Position numbers and translations under genes: made by a program. Positions 1-7,260 of a DNA stretch of 64,000 nt are shown one piece after another. Under the pieces are notes generated by a model that saw only the letters and a list, made by a program, of their open reading frames with translations, ran no database searches and was not told the DNA's origin. Every line of letters starts with the position of its first letter. Position 1 is the first letter of the stretch. The DNA lies in contig NZ_JACHYC010000007.1 in assembly GCF_014192575.1 (NCBI RefSeq), positions 62,001-126,000 of the forward strand, given 5' to 3'. The DNA comes from Variovorax sp. Sphag1AA. GTDB taxonomy: Bacteria; Pseudomonadota; Gammaproteobacteria; Burkholderiales; Burkholderiaceae_C.

Positions 1-284
1 CTTTGAGCGAAGCCTTGCAGCGAGATCCCGATGGACTGATGGAGCGTGCGCGGCGCGTGCGGCACAGCGGTGCGACCGTGACGCCCGGGACTATCTATGC
101 TGCCCTGATTGGGGAAGCATCGGATGCGGCTCCCGTCTCTTCGGCGTCCGAGATCGTGGGACGCGCCGGCAAGGTCTCCGTAGTCAAGGACAAGAAGGGC
201 CGATTGCTGCTGAAGTTCGATCGACCAGTCAGTGCGGCCCTTCAGGCCGAAGTGGAAAAGGCACTGCGATCAGTTCTGAGTTGA
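1..284 (+). CDS. C-terminal part of a probable ParB-type partition protein (cut by window edge)
   Basis: The frame is open from the left edge to a TGA at 282-284, so only about 93 C-terminal residues are visible. The last 45 residues form a small basic strand-rich segment (around GRAGKVSVVKDKKGR) followed by an amphipathic helix that ends the protein. That layout is reminiscent of the dimerisation end of plasmid or chromid ParB/KorB proteins. The neighbourhood supports this: a strong hairpin follows at once, and a convergent coiled-coil gene with an operator-like palindrome comes next. The DNA-binding and ParB nuclease-like domains lie outside the window, so the call rests on a weak tail match plus context. 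It could be another DNA-binding protein. Confidence 0.45.
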   Translation, partial: LSEALQRDPDGLMERARRVRHSGATVTPGTIYAALIGEASDAAPVSSASEIVGRAGKVSVVKDKKGRLLLKFDRPVSAALQAEVEKALRSVLS

Positions 285-305
285 CGCGAGCGAAGCTAAC
301 AAGAA

Positions 306-338
306 GGGGGTGGTGAACGGTTCACCACCCCCTTTTTT
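306..338 (+). terminator. Rho-independent terminator built on a long perfect palindrome
   Basis: A perfect 13-bp stem (306-318 with 320-332) with a single central base is followed by six T (333-338), 21 bases after the stop of the partition-like gene. This is the textbook shape of an intrinsic terminator, although the near-absence of a loop is unusual. The inner 19 bases recur at 355-373, so the element may also be a protein-binding palindrome. Confidence 0.7.
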
Positions 339-373
339 CATGGAGCCGGGCAGGGTGGTGAACCGTTCACCAC
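310..373. repeat. Pair of identical 19-bp palindromes, possible centromere-like or operator sites
   Basis: GTGGTGAAC-N-GTTCACCAC occurs at 310-328 (central G) and at 355-373 (central C). The two are reverse complements of each other, centred 45 bp apart. They lie between convergent genes, one of which is probably parB. The second copy abuts the stop codon of the minus-strand gene, and no T tract follows it on that strand, so it is not an ordinary terminator. Partition proteins bind palindromes of this type (parS), but the sequence is not one I recognise as a published parS consensus. Confidence 0.5.
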
Positions 374-375
374 CC

Positions 376-1152
376 TCACGAGCCAGGCGCGCCTCGATTC
401 TCAATACGCTCGATGGCCTCCAGGATGTCGCTCATCATCGACTTCAGTACGCCCATGTCGCGATCTCGTCGGGCCTCGACGAGCGGATCGGGTCCGGCGC
501 CGGGAGCATGTCCCGACAGTGCGTCCTGGGCACGCGCGACTGCCTCATCGAGCCTGGTGATGAGGTTGTTGCGCAAGGCGGAGAACTGCGCGAGCTCGCG
601 TTTGACGGCCACCATTTCTTCATGGAGCGTGGCGAGTTGCTCCTCCACCTTTTCCAGAATGACACTGGTTCTGGAGTGGGGCGCCGGGGAAGCTTCGGCA
701 ACAGAACCCGACGGCGAGAGTCGCGCAACAGCGGACTGCAGGCGATCGGCTGTGCGGGCGACCGCCAGTTCGACGATGGCCTGCGTGTCGGCATGCACGA
801 GATGAGGCCATTGAATTTGGACGCGCTCGATCGCCAACTCGGTGTTCAGGCGCAGCCCAGGGCGTCCGGCACGTCGTGGTCGACGCAGGCTTTCCTGGGT
901 GAATGACACGCCGGCGTCCGCGATCGCGCCCAGCTCGTCGGACGCGCATCCTTCGAAGATGCCCATGGCGTTCCACTTCTTGAGCGAAGATTCCGAGGGC
1001 GCCTGAGGCCCATGCATCATCGTCAGGATGCGTCCCAGCTCTGCGAGTGTGCAAGTCGTCGGCCAAGGCGGAGCGGTGGCTGAAGCCGGAGACGAGGAGG
1101 AGGGCGGTGCGTCGGGTTCAATCGGCGCCGACAGGATGTGCGATTCGGTCAT
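376..1152 (-). CDS. KfrA-like coiled-coil protein of unknown function
   Basis: 258 residues. The first 40 are rich in Pro, Ser and Ala. Residues about 35-70 (LAELGRILTMM...SSLKKWNAMGIF) look like a short helix-turn-helix. A charged helical stretch, roughly residues 165-215 (ILEKVEEQLATLHEEM), has heptad character and is probably a coiled coil. This layout resembles KfrA-type plasmid accessory partition regulators, but no specific family could be confirmed. It is convergent with the partition-like gene. The ATG at 1150-1152 sits 15 bp from a perfect 15-bp palindrome, a likely autoregulatory operator. Confidence 0.5.
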   Translation of the reverse strand: MTESHILSAPIEPDAPPSSSSPASATAPPWPTTCTLAELGRILTMMHGPQAPSESSLKKWNAMGIFEGCASDELGAIADAGVSFTQESLRRPRRAGRPGLRLNTELAIERVQIQWPHLVHADTQAIVELAVARTADRLQSAVARLSPSGSVAEASPAPHSRTSVILEKVEEQLATLHEEMVAVKRELAQFSALRNNLITRLDEAVARAQDALSGHAPGAGPDPLVEARRDRDMGVLKSMMSDILEAIERIENRGAPGS

Positions 1153-1167
1153 GGGCGCTCATAGTAT

Positions 1168-1182
1168 GGTTATTCAATAACC
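1168..1182. promoter_or_regulatory. Palindromic operator candidate upstream of the KfrA-like gene
   Basis: GGTTATT-C-AATAACC is a perfect inverted repeat with a one-base centre, 16-30 bp upstream of the minus-strand start at 1152, in an AT-rich intergenic segment (1153-1340). It has the same 7-1-7 layout as the GGTGAAC-N-GTTCACC repeats downstream of this gene. That makes it a good candidate for autorepression. Confidence 0.5.
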
Positions 1183-1340
1183 TAATTATGGTCCACTAGC
1201 CTGCTCAACAGCAACAAATTCCTTTGTCGACCTCAGTTTCCGTGGAACATCTCGATCAAAACACCTGAAAAAGCACGTAACTTCTTGTCGCGTAAAGAAA
1301 AAAACGCACGTATCAAAATGTCGTGAAACAGTGCGGTCGA

Positions 1341-2240
1341 CTAGCGCCGGTTCATCTCGCGAATGAGGTCGATCAATGCGCGCAGCCCCACCGGGACGTG
1401 GCGGTGCCCTGAGTAATACAGGCACAGCTCGGGCAGCGGTGCCGCCCATTCGTCAAGCACGCGACGAAGGCGACCGTTGGCGACGTCGTCGGCCACGTAC
1501 CAATCCGCGATCTGCGCAAGGCCCACGCCCTCGCGTGCCGCTTCGAGCATCAGCAGCGGCGAATCCAGCACCAGAGGGCCCGGCACGTCGATCGTCTCGC
1601 CGTGCTTTGCTGAAGGCGCGAAAGCCCAGGGCGAGGGCAGTCCGCTGGGCAACCGCGCACGGATGCAGGCGTGATGGGCAAGTGCCGAAGGCGTTTCCGG
1701 CGTGCCGTGGCGCTCGAAGTAACCAGGCGAGCCAACGACTGCCATCCGGACCGGCCGGCCGATCGCGACCCGGATCATGTCTCGCGGCACGTTCGGGCTC
1801 AGCCGCAAGCCGGCGTCGAAGCCCTCGGCGACGATGTCGACGAGGCGCCCCTCGGTCACGACGTCGACCGTCATGTCCGGATAACGGCGAAGGAACTCGG
1901 CCAGGATCGGCCGAAACACCATGAGCGCCGCGCCCAGCGAGCTGTTGATTCGAAGCGTGCCAGCCGGCGCACCGGAGCGATCGCCGGCCGTGGCCACCGC
2001 TTCCTGAATCTGCGCCACCGCCGGCCCGATGCGCGCGACGAAGTCCCGGCCCGCTTCGGTCAGCGAGACGCTGCGCGTCGTGCGGTGGAACAGCCGCACG
2101 CCCAGCCGTGCCTCCAATCCCGCCACCGCGTTGCTGACGGCGCTCGTCGACATCTCCAGCTCGACGGCGGCCAGCCGGAAACCTTGCCGGCGCGCGACCG
2201 CGAGCACTACTTCGAATTCGGTCAGGCTGTCCTTCTGCAT
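1341..2240 (-). CDS. LysR-family transcriptional regulator
   Basis: 299 residues from the ATG at 2238-2240 (MQKDSLTEFE). A longer reading from 2273 is possible, but this start fits the family, because the winged helix-turn-helix (MSTSAVSNAVAGLEARLG, residues about 30-47) should begin near the N-terminus. The remainder is a LysR substrate-binding domain. The gene is divergent from an aldehyde dehydrogenase gene (starts 104 bp apart), the usual placing of a LysR activator and its target. The inducer cannot be predicted. Confidence 0.9.
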   Translation of the reverse strand: MQKDSLTEFEVVLAVARRQGFRLAAVELEMSTSAVSNAVAGLEARLGVRLFHRTTRSVSLTEAGRDFVARIGPAVAQIQEAVATAGDRSGAPAGTLRINSSLGAALMVFRPILAEFLRRYPDMTVDVVTEGRLVDIVAEGFDAGLRLSPNVPRDMIRVAIGRPVRMAVVGSPGYFERHGTPETPSALAHHACIRARLPSGLPSPWAFAPSAKHGETIDVPGPLVLDSPLLMLEAAREGVGLAQIADWYVADDVANGRLRRVLDEWAAPLPELCLYYSGHRHVPVGLRALIDLIREMNRR

Positions 2241-2344
2241 GTGGGGATTGTTCCGTCTTTCTGGATGAATCATCCACCAATGTCCGGCTTATCGAAACAC
2301 GCCTCAACGCCTAGATTTGCCTCGTTCATCCACGAGGAACAGCC

Positions 2345-3808
2345 TTGCAGACCATCGACCAGATCTACATCGACGGCGCCTTCGCCTCCGCGACCGGGGA
2401 CGAGGTCGTCGACATCGTCAACCCGGCCACCGAGGAGGTGATCGGCCGTGCCCGACTCGCGGGCCTCGACGACGCGCGCCGCGCGATCGACGCAGCGATG
2501 CGGGCGCAGCCCGCCTTCGCGCGGACGACGAAGGCGGAGCGCATGGCGATGCTGGAGCGCCTGCAAGCCGCGCTTCTGGCGCATGCCGACGCGATCCGCG
2601 ACGCCACGATCGAGGAGTACGGCGGTCCCGTGTCGCGCGCCCGGTGGGTCGCCAACTACGCGTCGCAATGTTTCGGAGACGCGGCGCGGACATTGGCGGC
2701 GTACGAGTTCGAGCGTCCGGCGGGCGTGGATGGCGTGTCCACGGTCGCGATGGAGCCGGTTGGTGTCTCCGGACTCTTCGCGCCCTGGAACAGCACGGCG
2801 GGCACGATGTGCAGCAAGCTCGCCTCCGCGATCGCGGCCGGCTGCGCGACGGTGCTCAAGCCGAGCGAGCTCAGCCCGATTCAGGCGCACGTCGTCACGC
2901 GCGCGCTGCATGACGCAGGACTGCCGCCGGGCGTCGTCAACGTCGTGACCGGCCGCGGCGCCGATGTGGGCGCGGAGATCGGCAGACACGGAAGCGTGGC
3001 GAAGCTGTCATTCACCGGCTCGACGCCGACCGGCAAGCTGATCGCGCGCGCGGCGGTGGACACGATGAAGCGCGTGAGCCTGGCACTGACCGGCAAGTCG
3101 GCGTCCCTGGTGCTGGAAGACGCCGACCTCGACGCGGCGATCCCGCTGGCGATCGCCGCAGCCTTCATGAACAGCGGCCAGGCCTGCGTAGCCGGCACAC
3201 GGCTCCTGATCCCAGGCGCTCGAATGGCCGAGGCAATCGAGCGCGTGAAGGTCGCCGTCAGTGCGCTGCGCGTCGGAGATCCGCGCGATCCGGCGACCGT
3301 GATCGGCCCGATGGTCAATCGCGCTCAGTTCGACCGCGTCCAGCACTTCATCCGCCGTGGCCTCGAGCAGGGCGCGACGCTGGTCGCTGGCGGGGAGGGG
3401 AGGCCCGAGGGGCTCGGGCGCGGCTGGTTCGTGCGGCCGACTGTGTTCGCCGGCGTCCGCAACGACATGGACATCGCGCGCGAGGAGATCTTTGGCCCGG
3501 TTCTGTCGCTCGTCGCGTTCGAGTCCGAGGACGAGGCCGTCGCGATCGCCAACGATTCGGCCTACGGACTGCAGGCGTATGTGTTCTCGACCGACGAGGC
3601 CCGCGCTCGCGGCGTCGCGTCCCGGTTGCAGGCGGGGACAGTACTGATCAATCGCGTTGTGCCAGATCTGCTGGCGCCGTTTGGCGGCGTCAAGCAGTCA
3701 GGCGTGGGACGCGAGTTCGGAGTGCTTGGGCTGGAGGCATTCCTGGAGCCCAAGACGATCACGCGCAGTCCCGCCAGTCGCAGTGACGTGGCCATCAAGT
3801 ACACCTGA
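2345..3808 (+). CDS. NAD(P)-dependent aldehyde dehydrogenase family protein lacking the usual catalytic Glu
   Basis: 487 residues, full length for the family. The TTG at 2345 is chosen because GAGGAA lies 5 bases upstream. The NAD-binding segments FAPWNS (about 145-150), KPSE (about 182) and FTGS (233-236) are present, and so is the nucleophilic cysteine (C281 in NSGQACVAGTR). At the position 34 residues before that cysteine, where the family normally has Glu in LELGGK, the protein reads LALTGK with Ala at 247 (codon GCA). The general base for hydrolysis of the thioester is therefore replaced. The product may be a CoA-acylating or otherwise altered enzyme. Its expression is probably controlled by the divergent LysR regulator. 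Confidence 0.9.
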   Translation: MQTIDQIYIDGAFASATGDEVVDIVNPATEEVIGRARLAGLDDARRAIDAAMRAQPAFARTTKAERMAMLERLQAALLAHADAIRDATIEEYGGPVSRARWVANYASQCFGDAARTLAAYEFERPAGVDGVSTVAMEPVGVSGLFAPWNSTAGTMCSKLASAIAAGCATVLKPSELSPIQAHVVTRALHDAGLPPGVVNVVTGRGADVGAEIGRHGSVAKLSFTGSTPTGKLIARAAVDTMKRVSLALTGKSASLVLEDADLDAAIPLAIAAAFMNSGQACVAGTRLLIPGARMAEAIERVKVAVSALRVGDPRDPATVIGPMVNRAQFDRVQHFIRRGLEQGATLVAGGEGRPEGLGRGWFVRPTVFAGVRNDMDIAREEIFGPVLSLVAFESEDEAVAIANDSAYGLQAYVFSTDEARARGVASRLQAGTVLINRVVPDLLAPFGGVKQSGVGREFGVLGLEAFLEPKTITRSPASRSDVAIKYT

Positions 3809-3846
3809 AATTCCGTCACGTGGCGGTCAGCAGCCAGTGCCGACCC

Positions 3847-4854
3847 TCAGCGCACGCGCATTCGCGCAAGACCGATCAGGTCTTGGGACAGCAGCTTTAC
3901 AGCCACGGCGGTCCATGCGGCTTGAGAGGCACAGCGTTTCAACGGCTGCAGATCCTGCGCTCCGAGACCGGCGATCTGGTCTGCGGTGCTGACGAGCGCG
4001 TGCTTCAAGGCCTCGACGAGTTCGCACCGCTCAGGTTCGTTGCTTGGTCCGCCGGCAAGCCGATCAAACAGCCCGACATCATGTGAGAGACGCGCGAGCA
4101 ATCGCGCGGCCGTCCGGTGCGGACGCGCGGGCGGTGTTTGCGTCCTGCGTTCCCAGAACTGCCGCCAGCGCATCTCGCGGTCCGCGCCCTCGGCCAGCAC
4201 CGCAAGCTCCCGCAATGCAGCGCGTGCCGCATCGGAAGCTGCTTCGCGCTTCGCAGATGGACGGATATCTTCGAAGATCAGCATGCCCGTGTCGTTCGCG
4301 AGCCGGCGCAGGATCGCGCTGCATTCCTCGTCGAAGCGCGCAGCGGCACGCGCGCTCCCGTCAGTCAGCGAGATCAACAGGCCGACCCCGACCCCAACCG
4401 AAATCTCGAGTACACGCAGCAACGCAATCTGCAACGCCGAGTGCCCGGCGACTGCGGCGCCGCCTAGAACGATCAGTGCGGCGATCGGCGCGCTGCGCAG
4501 CGCTGGCAGCATTGCGCTGCCATAGGCAAGCGCCCCAACGACCCCAACCGTCGCCACTGCGCTGTTCATCCCGTGCTGGTGCAGCCAGACCCCGACAAGG
4601 GCGAGCAGCGCACCGAGCACCGTGCCCTGCACGCGCTGCCAGCCGACGCCGAGACTCGAGCCGATCGTGGGCCGCACCACGATGACCGCGCTCATCACCG
4701 CCCACAAGCTCTCAGGCAGGCCCATCGCAGCCGAGGCACCGTAGGAAAGCAGCACTGCCGCGACGAGTTGTCCGCCATGGCGCGCCTCCGGCCTGCGCCA
4801 CCAGCGCGCAGACTCGAGTGCCGCCGCCTCCGCGGAGGCCGGCAACTGGCTCAT
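3847..4854 (-). CDS. FUSC-family inner-membrane protein, putative aromatic acid or drug exporter subunit
   Basis: 335 residues. The N-terminal half has about five or six closely spaced hydrophobic helices (residues about 28-165) with the motif VIVVRPTIGSSLGVGWQRVQG, typical of FUSC/AaeB-type proteins. The C-terminal half is soluble and helical. Only one transmembrane bundle is present, so it is a half-size member. The start overlaps the stop of the upstream MarR gene by 4 bp (ATGA), so the two are translationally coupled, and the MarR protein probably controls this exporter. The substrate is unknown. Confidence 0.8.
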   Translation of the reverse strand: MSQLPASAEAAALESARWWRRPEARHGGQLVAAVLLSYGASAAMGLPESLWAVMSAVIVVRPTIGSSLGVGWQRVQGTVLGALLALVGVWLHQHGMNSAVATVGVVGALAYGSAMLPALRSAPIAALIVLGGAAVAGHSALQIALLRVLEISVGVGVGLLISLTDGSARAAARFDEECSAILRRLANDTGMLIFEDIRPSAKREAASDAARAALRELAVLAEGADREMRWRQFWERRTQTPPARPHRTAARLLARLSHDVGLFDRLAGGPSNEPERCELVEALKHALVSTADQIAGLGAQDLQPLKRCASQAAWTAVAVKLLSQDLIGLARMRVR

Positions 4855-5348
4855 CGCGCGATGCCCTCGGTGCGCTTCGCCCTCGTGGTGTCCGAGGGTT
4901 CTCCGGCGTGCAGTTCTTCCCCAAGACGCTCGAGCAGTGCACAGGCGCGCAAAAGCGCTGTGCGCTCGGCGCCATCGAATCCTCCTGCGATCGCGGCAGC
5001 AAGGACCGCCTCGCGCCTACGCGCTTCCCTGGTGATTTCGCGCGCCCCCCGCGCGCTCAGCGCGAGCACGGTCTGGCGGCCGTCCTGCGGGTGCGGGCGG
5101 CGCGTGATCCGCCCGTCAGCCTCGAGTTCGGCGAGCAGACGCGTGAGGGTCTGCAGCCGCACGCCTTCATGTTGGGCGAGCTGAGTGGGTGTCAGCGATC
5201 CGAAGCGGTGGAGCTGTCCGAGCGTGCTGAGCGCTGCGCGGCCGAGCGTTGAGGGCGTCATTCCGGCGCGCAGTTCGCGGTTGATCTGGGACAGCGCAGC
5301 GCGCAGGCGGATGGCGACGGGCGCAGTGTCGGGCGATGGAGACGTCAT
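4851..5348 (-). CDS. MarR-family transcriptional regulator
   Basis: About 165 residues from the ATG at 5346-5348. A TTG at 5366 with AAGGA just upstream is an alternative that adds six residues. The winged helix-turn-helix (LTPTQLAQHEGVRLQTLTRLLAELEADG, then RRPHPQDGRQ as the wing) is clear at residues about 55-100. It precedes and overlaps the FUSC transporter gene, an arrangement common for efflux systems repressed by MarR and released by a phenolic or aromatic ligand. Confidence 0.88.
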   Translation of the reverse strand: MTSPSPDTAPVAIRLRAALSQINRELRAGMTPSTLGRAALSTLGQLHRFGSLTPTQLAQHEGVRLQTLTRLLAELEADGRITRRPHPQDGRQTVLALSARGAREITREARRREAVLAAAIAGGFDGAERTALLRACALLERLGEELHAGEPSDTTRAKRTEGIAR

Positions 5349-5414
5349 CGCCAAATAGTAAGACAAATCTTCCTTTTTGAGGAGTCGCCCAGCGTCCGGG
5401 TCAGACCGCGTTGG

Positions 5415-5879
5415 TCAGCGTCCCATGAAGGCAGCGATGCAAGTCCCCAGCAGCACGGCTGCAGCGAACAGGTCGGAAAGCATGGCCACGTTCTCAAGGC
5501 GATTGCGGTGCGGCTGCAGCACGTGGGCCACGCCGGCCAGCGCATAGAAGATGCCTCCAGCCAAAGCGGCCGCCAGCTGCCATGACGGGATGGCGATGCT
5601 CGCGATGCCTAGCGTGCCGATCGAGAGATTGGCGAATCCAAGCTCGCGCACGACAACCAGGGAGTCGTCGCTCTTCAGTCCCAGGATCGCACGCGCGGTA
5701 TAGCTGGGCTGGGCGACCTGCCGGACGCCCGCAAGGAACAGGCGCCATCCCACCGCCCAGAACACGTACCACTTCGCAACGAGGAGTGGCGTCAGCGCCG
5801 CACCGCCTTGCACCATCTCGCTGACGATCGAGAACAAGGGCAGGGCGAACATCAGCGCAGCCACCACGACGTAGTACAT
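5415..5879 (-). CDS. Small four-helix membrane protein, DUF6790-like
   Basis: 154 residues with about four hydrophobic segments: residues 1-20, 28-50, 85-105 and 130-152. The loop sequences KWYVFWAVGWRLFLAGVRQ and ELGFANLSIGTLGI resemble the uncharacterised DUF6790 membrane proteins. This match is from memory and only moderately certain. It lies downstream of the two-component regulator gene on the same strand, separated by 11 bp, so it may be co-transcribed. Function unknown. Confidence 0.65.
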   Translation of the reverse strand: MYYVVVAALMFALPLFSIVSEMVQGGAALTPLLVAKWYVFWAVGWRLFLAGVRQVAQPSYTARAILGLKSDDSLVVVRELGFANLSIGTLGIASIAIPSWQLAAALAGGIFYALAGVAHVLQPHRNRLENVAMLSDLFAAAVLLGTCIAAFMGR

Positions 5880-5890
5880 GTGCAGGTCCT

Positions 5891-7252
5891 CTACTTGAAC
5901 TCGTCCGCCGAAATGCCGAACCTGCGCAGCTTGTCGAAGAGCGTCTGGCGCGCAATGGCGAGCGCGGTGGCGGTCGCGGTCTGGTCTCCGCGATGCCGGC
6001 GAAGTGCCTCGACGATGACTGCACGTTCAAAGGACTCCACCTGTTGCGGCAGTCCGCGCGGAAGATCGTCCGGCGCCTCTGCCACGCCGCGCAACTGCGT
6101 GAGGCGTTCCCCCAGCAGGCCCAGCACGAACCGGTCGGCGACATTGCGCAGTTCGCGCACATTGCCGGGCCATGCGTACGCCATGAGGTCGCTCAGCTGG
6201 GCGCTGCTCAACAGGGGCGCTGGACGGTCGTACTTGCTGGCCGCGAGCAGGGTGAAATGCTCGAAGAGCAACGGGATGTCTTCGCGACGCTCGCGCAGCG
6301 GCGGCAGCTCGATCAAGGCGACGCCGATGCGGTAGTACAGGTCGGCCCTGAACTTCTGCTGGTCGCTCAGCGACTTGAGGTCTTCCTTGCTGGCGGCCAC
6401 CACGCGGCAATCGAAGGGAATGGGCTTGTTGGATCCGATGCGCTCGATGCTTCGCTCCTGCAGCGCCCGCAGCAGCTTGATCTGCACGGCCATCGGCATG
6501 CTTTCGATCTCGTCGAGGAACAACGTGCCGCCGTGCGCATATTCGAACTTGCCCACCCGCATGCGGTTCGCGCTCGTGAAGGCGCCCGCCTCGTGCCCGA
6601 AGAGTTCGCTCTCGGCGAGTGCTTCGGGCAGGCCGCCGCAATTGAGCGGCACGAAGTGCTGGCGCCTGCGATTGCCGTGGTCGTGCAGGCAGCGCGCGAC
6701 GAGTTCCTTGCCGGTCCCGGTCTCGCCGTAGATGAGAACGTCCGCCGACGTTCCGGCCAGGGTCATGACGGTCGCGCGGACTTGCTGCATCTGCGCGGAA
6801 CGCCCGATCAGCACACCCTGGATGCCGTTCCAGTTGTCGAGCGCGTCGTGCAGCGCGCGCACTTGCAGCGTCAATTGCCGGCGCTCCACGGCGTGGCGCA
6901 CCGTGGCAATCAGGCGTTCGGACGTGAAGGGCTTCTCGACAAAGTCGTAGGCCCCCTCGCGCATCGCCTGCACCGCCATCGCGATGTGGCCATGACCGGT
7001 GACCAGGATCACGGGGAGTTCAGCGTCGATGGTGCGGATTTCCGGCAGCCAGTCGACGCCGCTCGCACCGGGCAAGCGCACGTCACAGACCACCACCACG
7101 GGGGCGCCGAGACTGATGTGCCCGCGCGCCCGCTCGACACTGGGGAACGACTCGACCTCGATGCCGGCCAGGCCGAGCGCCTGCGCCGTGCTCTGTCGCA
7201 CGTCCTCGTCGTCCTCGACCAGCAATACACGAATGGAAATGGACTCTTTCAC
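5891..7252 (-). CDS. dctD: DctD-type sigma-54-dependent response regulator
   Basis: 453 residues from the GTG at 7250-7252. It starts 8 bp after the stop of the kinase gene, with AGGAG 11 bases upstream. Domain order: receiver (phospho-acceptor Asp in VVCDVRLPG, about residue 57; Lys in EKPF), AAA+ sigma-54 activator domain (Walker A GETGTGKE about 166-173, Walker B GGTLFLDE), and a Fis-type helix-turn-helix at the end (ALAIARQTLFDKLRRFG). The sigma-54-contacting loop reads GAFTSA instead of the standard GAFTGA. It forms an operon with the DctB-like kinase and should activate the sigma-54 promoter in front of dctA. Confidence 0.92.
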   Translation of the reverse strand: MKESISIRVLLVEDDEDVRQSTAQALGLAGIEVESFPSVERARGHISLGAPVVVVCDVRLPGASGVDWLPEIRTIDAELPVILVTGHGHIAMAVQAMREGAYDFVEKPFTSERLIATVRHAVERRQLTLQVRALHDALDNWNGIQGVLIGRSAQMQQVRATVMTLAGTSADVLIYGETGTGKELVARCLHDHGNRRRQHFVPLNCGGLPEALAESELFGHEAGAFTSANRMRVGKFEYAHGGTLFLDEIESMPMAVQIKLLRALQERSIERIGSNKPIPFDCRVVAASKEDLKSLSDQQKFRADLYYRIGVALIELPPLRERREDIPLLFEHFTLLAASKYDRPAPLLSSAQLSDLMAYAWPGNVRELRNVADRFVLGLLGERLTQLRGVAEAPDDLPRGLPQQVESFERAVIVEALRRHRGDQTATATALAIARQTLFDKLRRFGISADEFK

Positions 7253-7260
7253 TGCCTTGT

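Noticed and set aside
310..373. CRISPR-like repeat array
   Set aside because: There are only two copies; they are full palindromes with a 26-base gap and no further spacers.
353..375. Second palindrome as an intrinsic terminator of the KfrA-like gene
   Set aside because: No T tract follows on the minus strand; the next bases there are C-rich and then A-rich.
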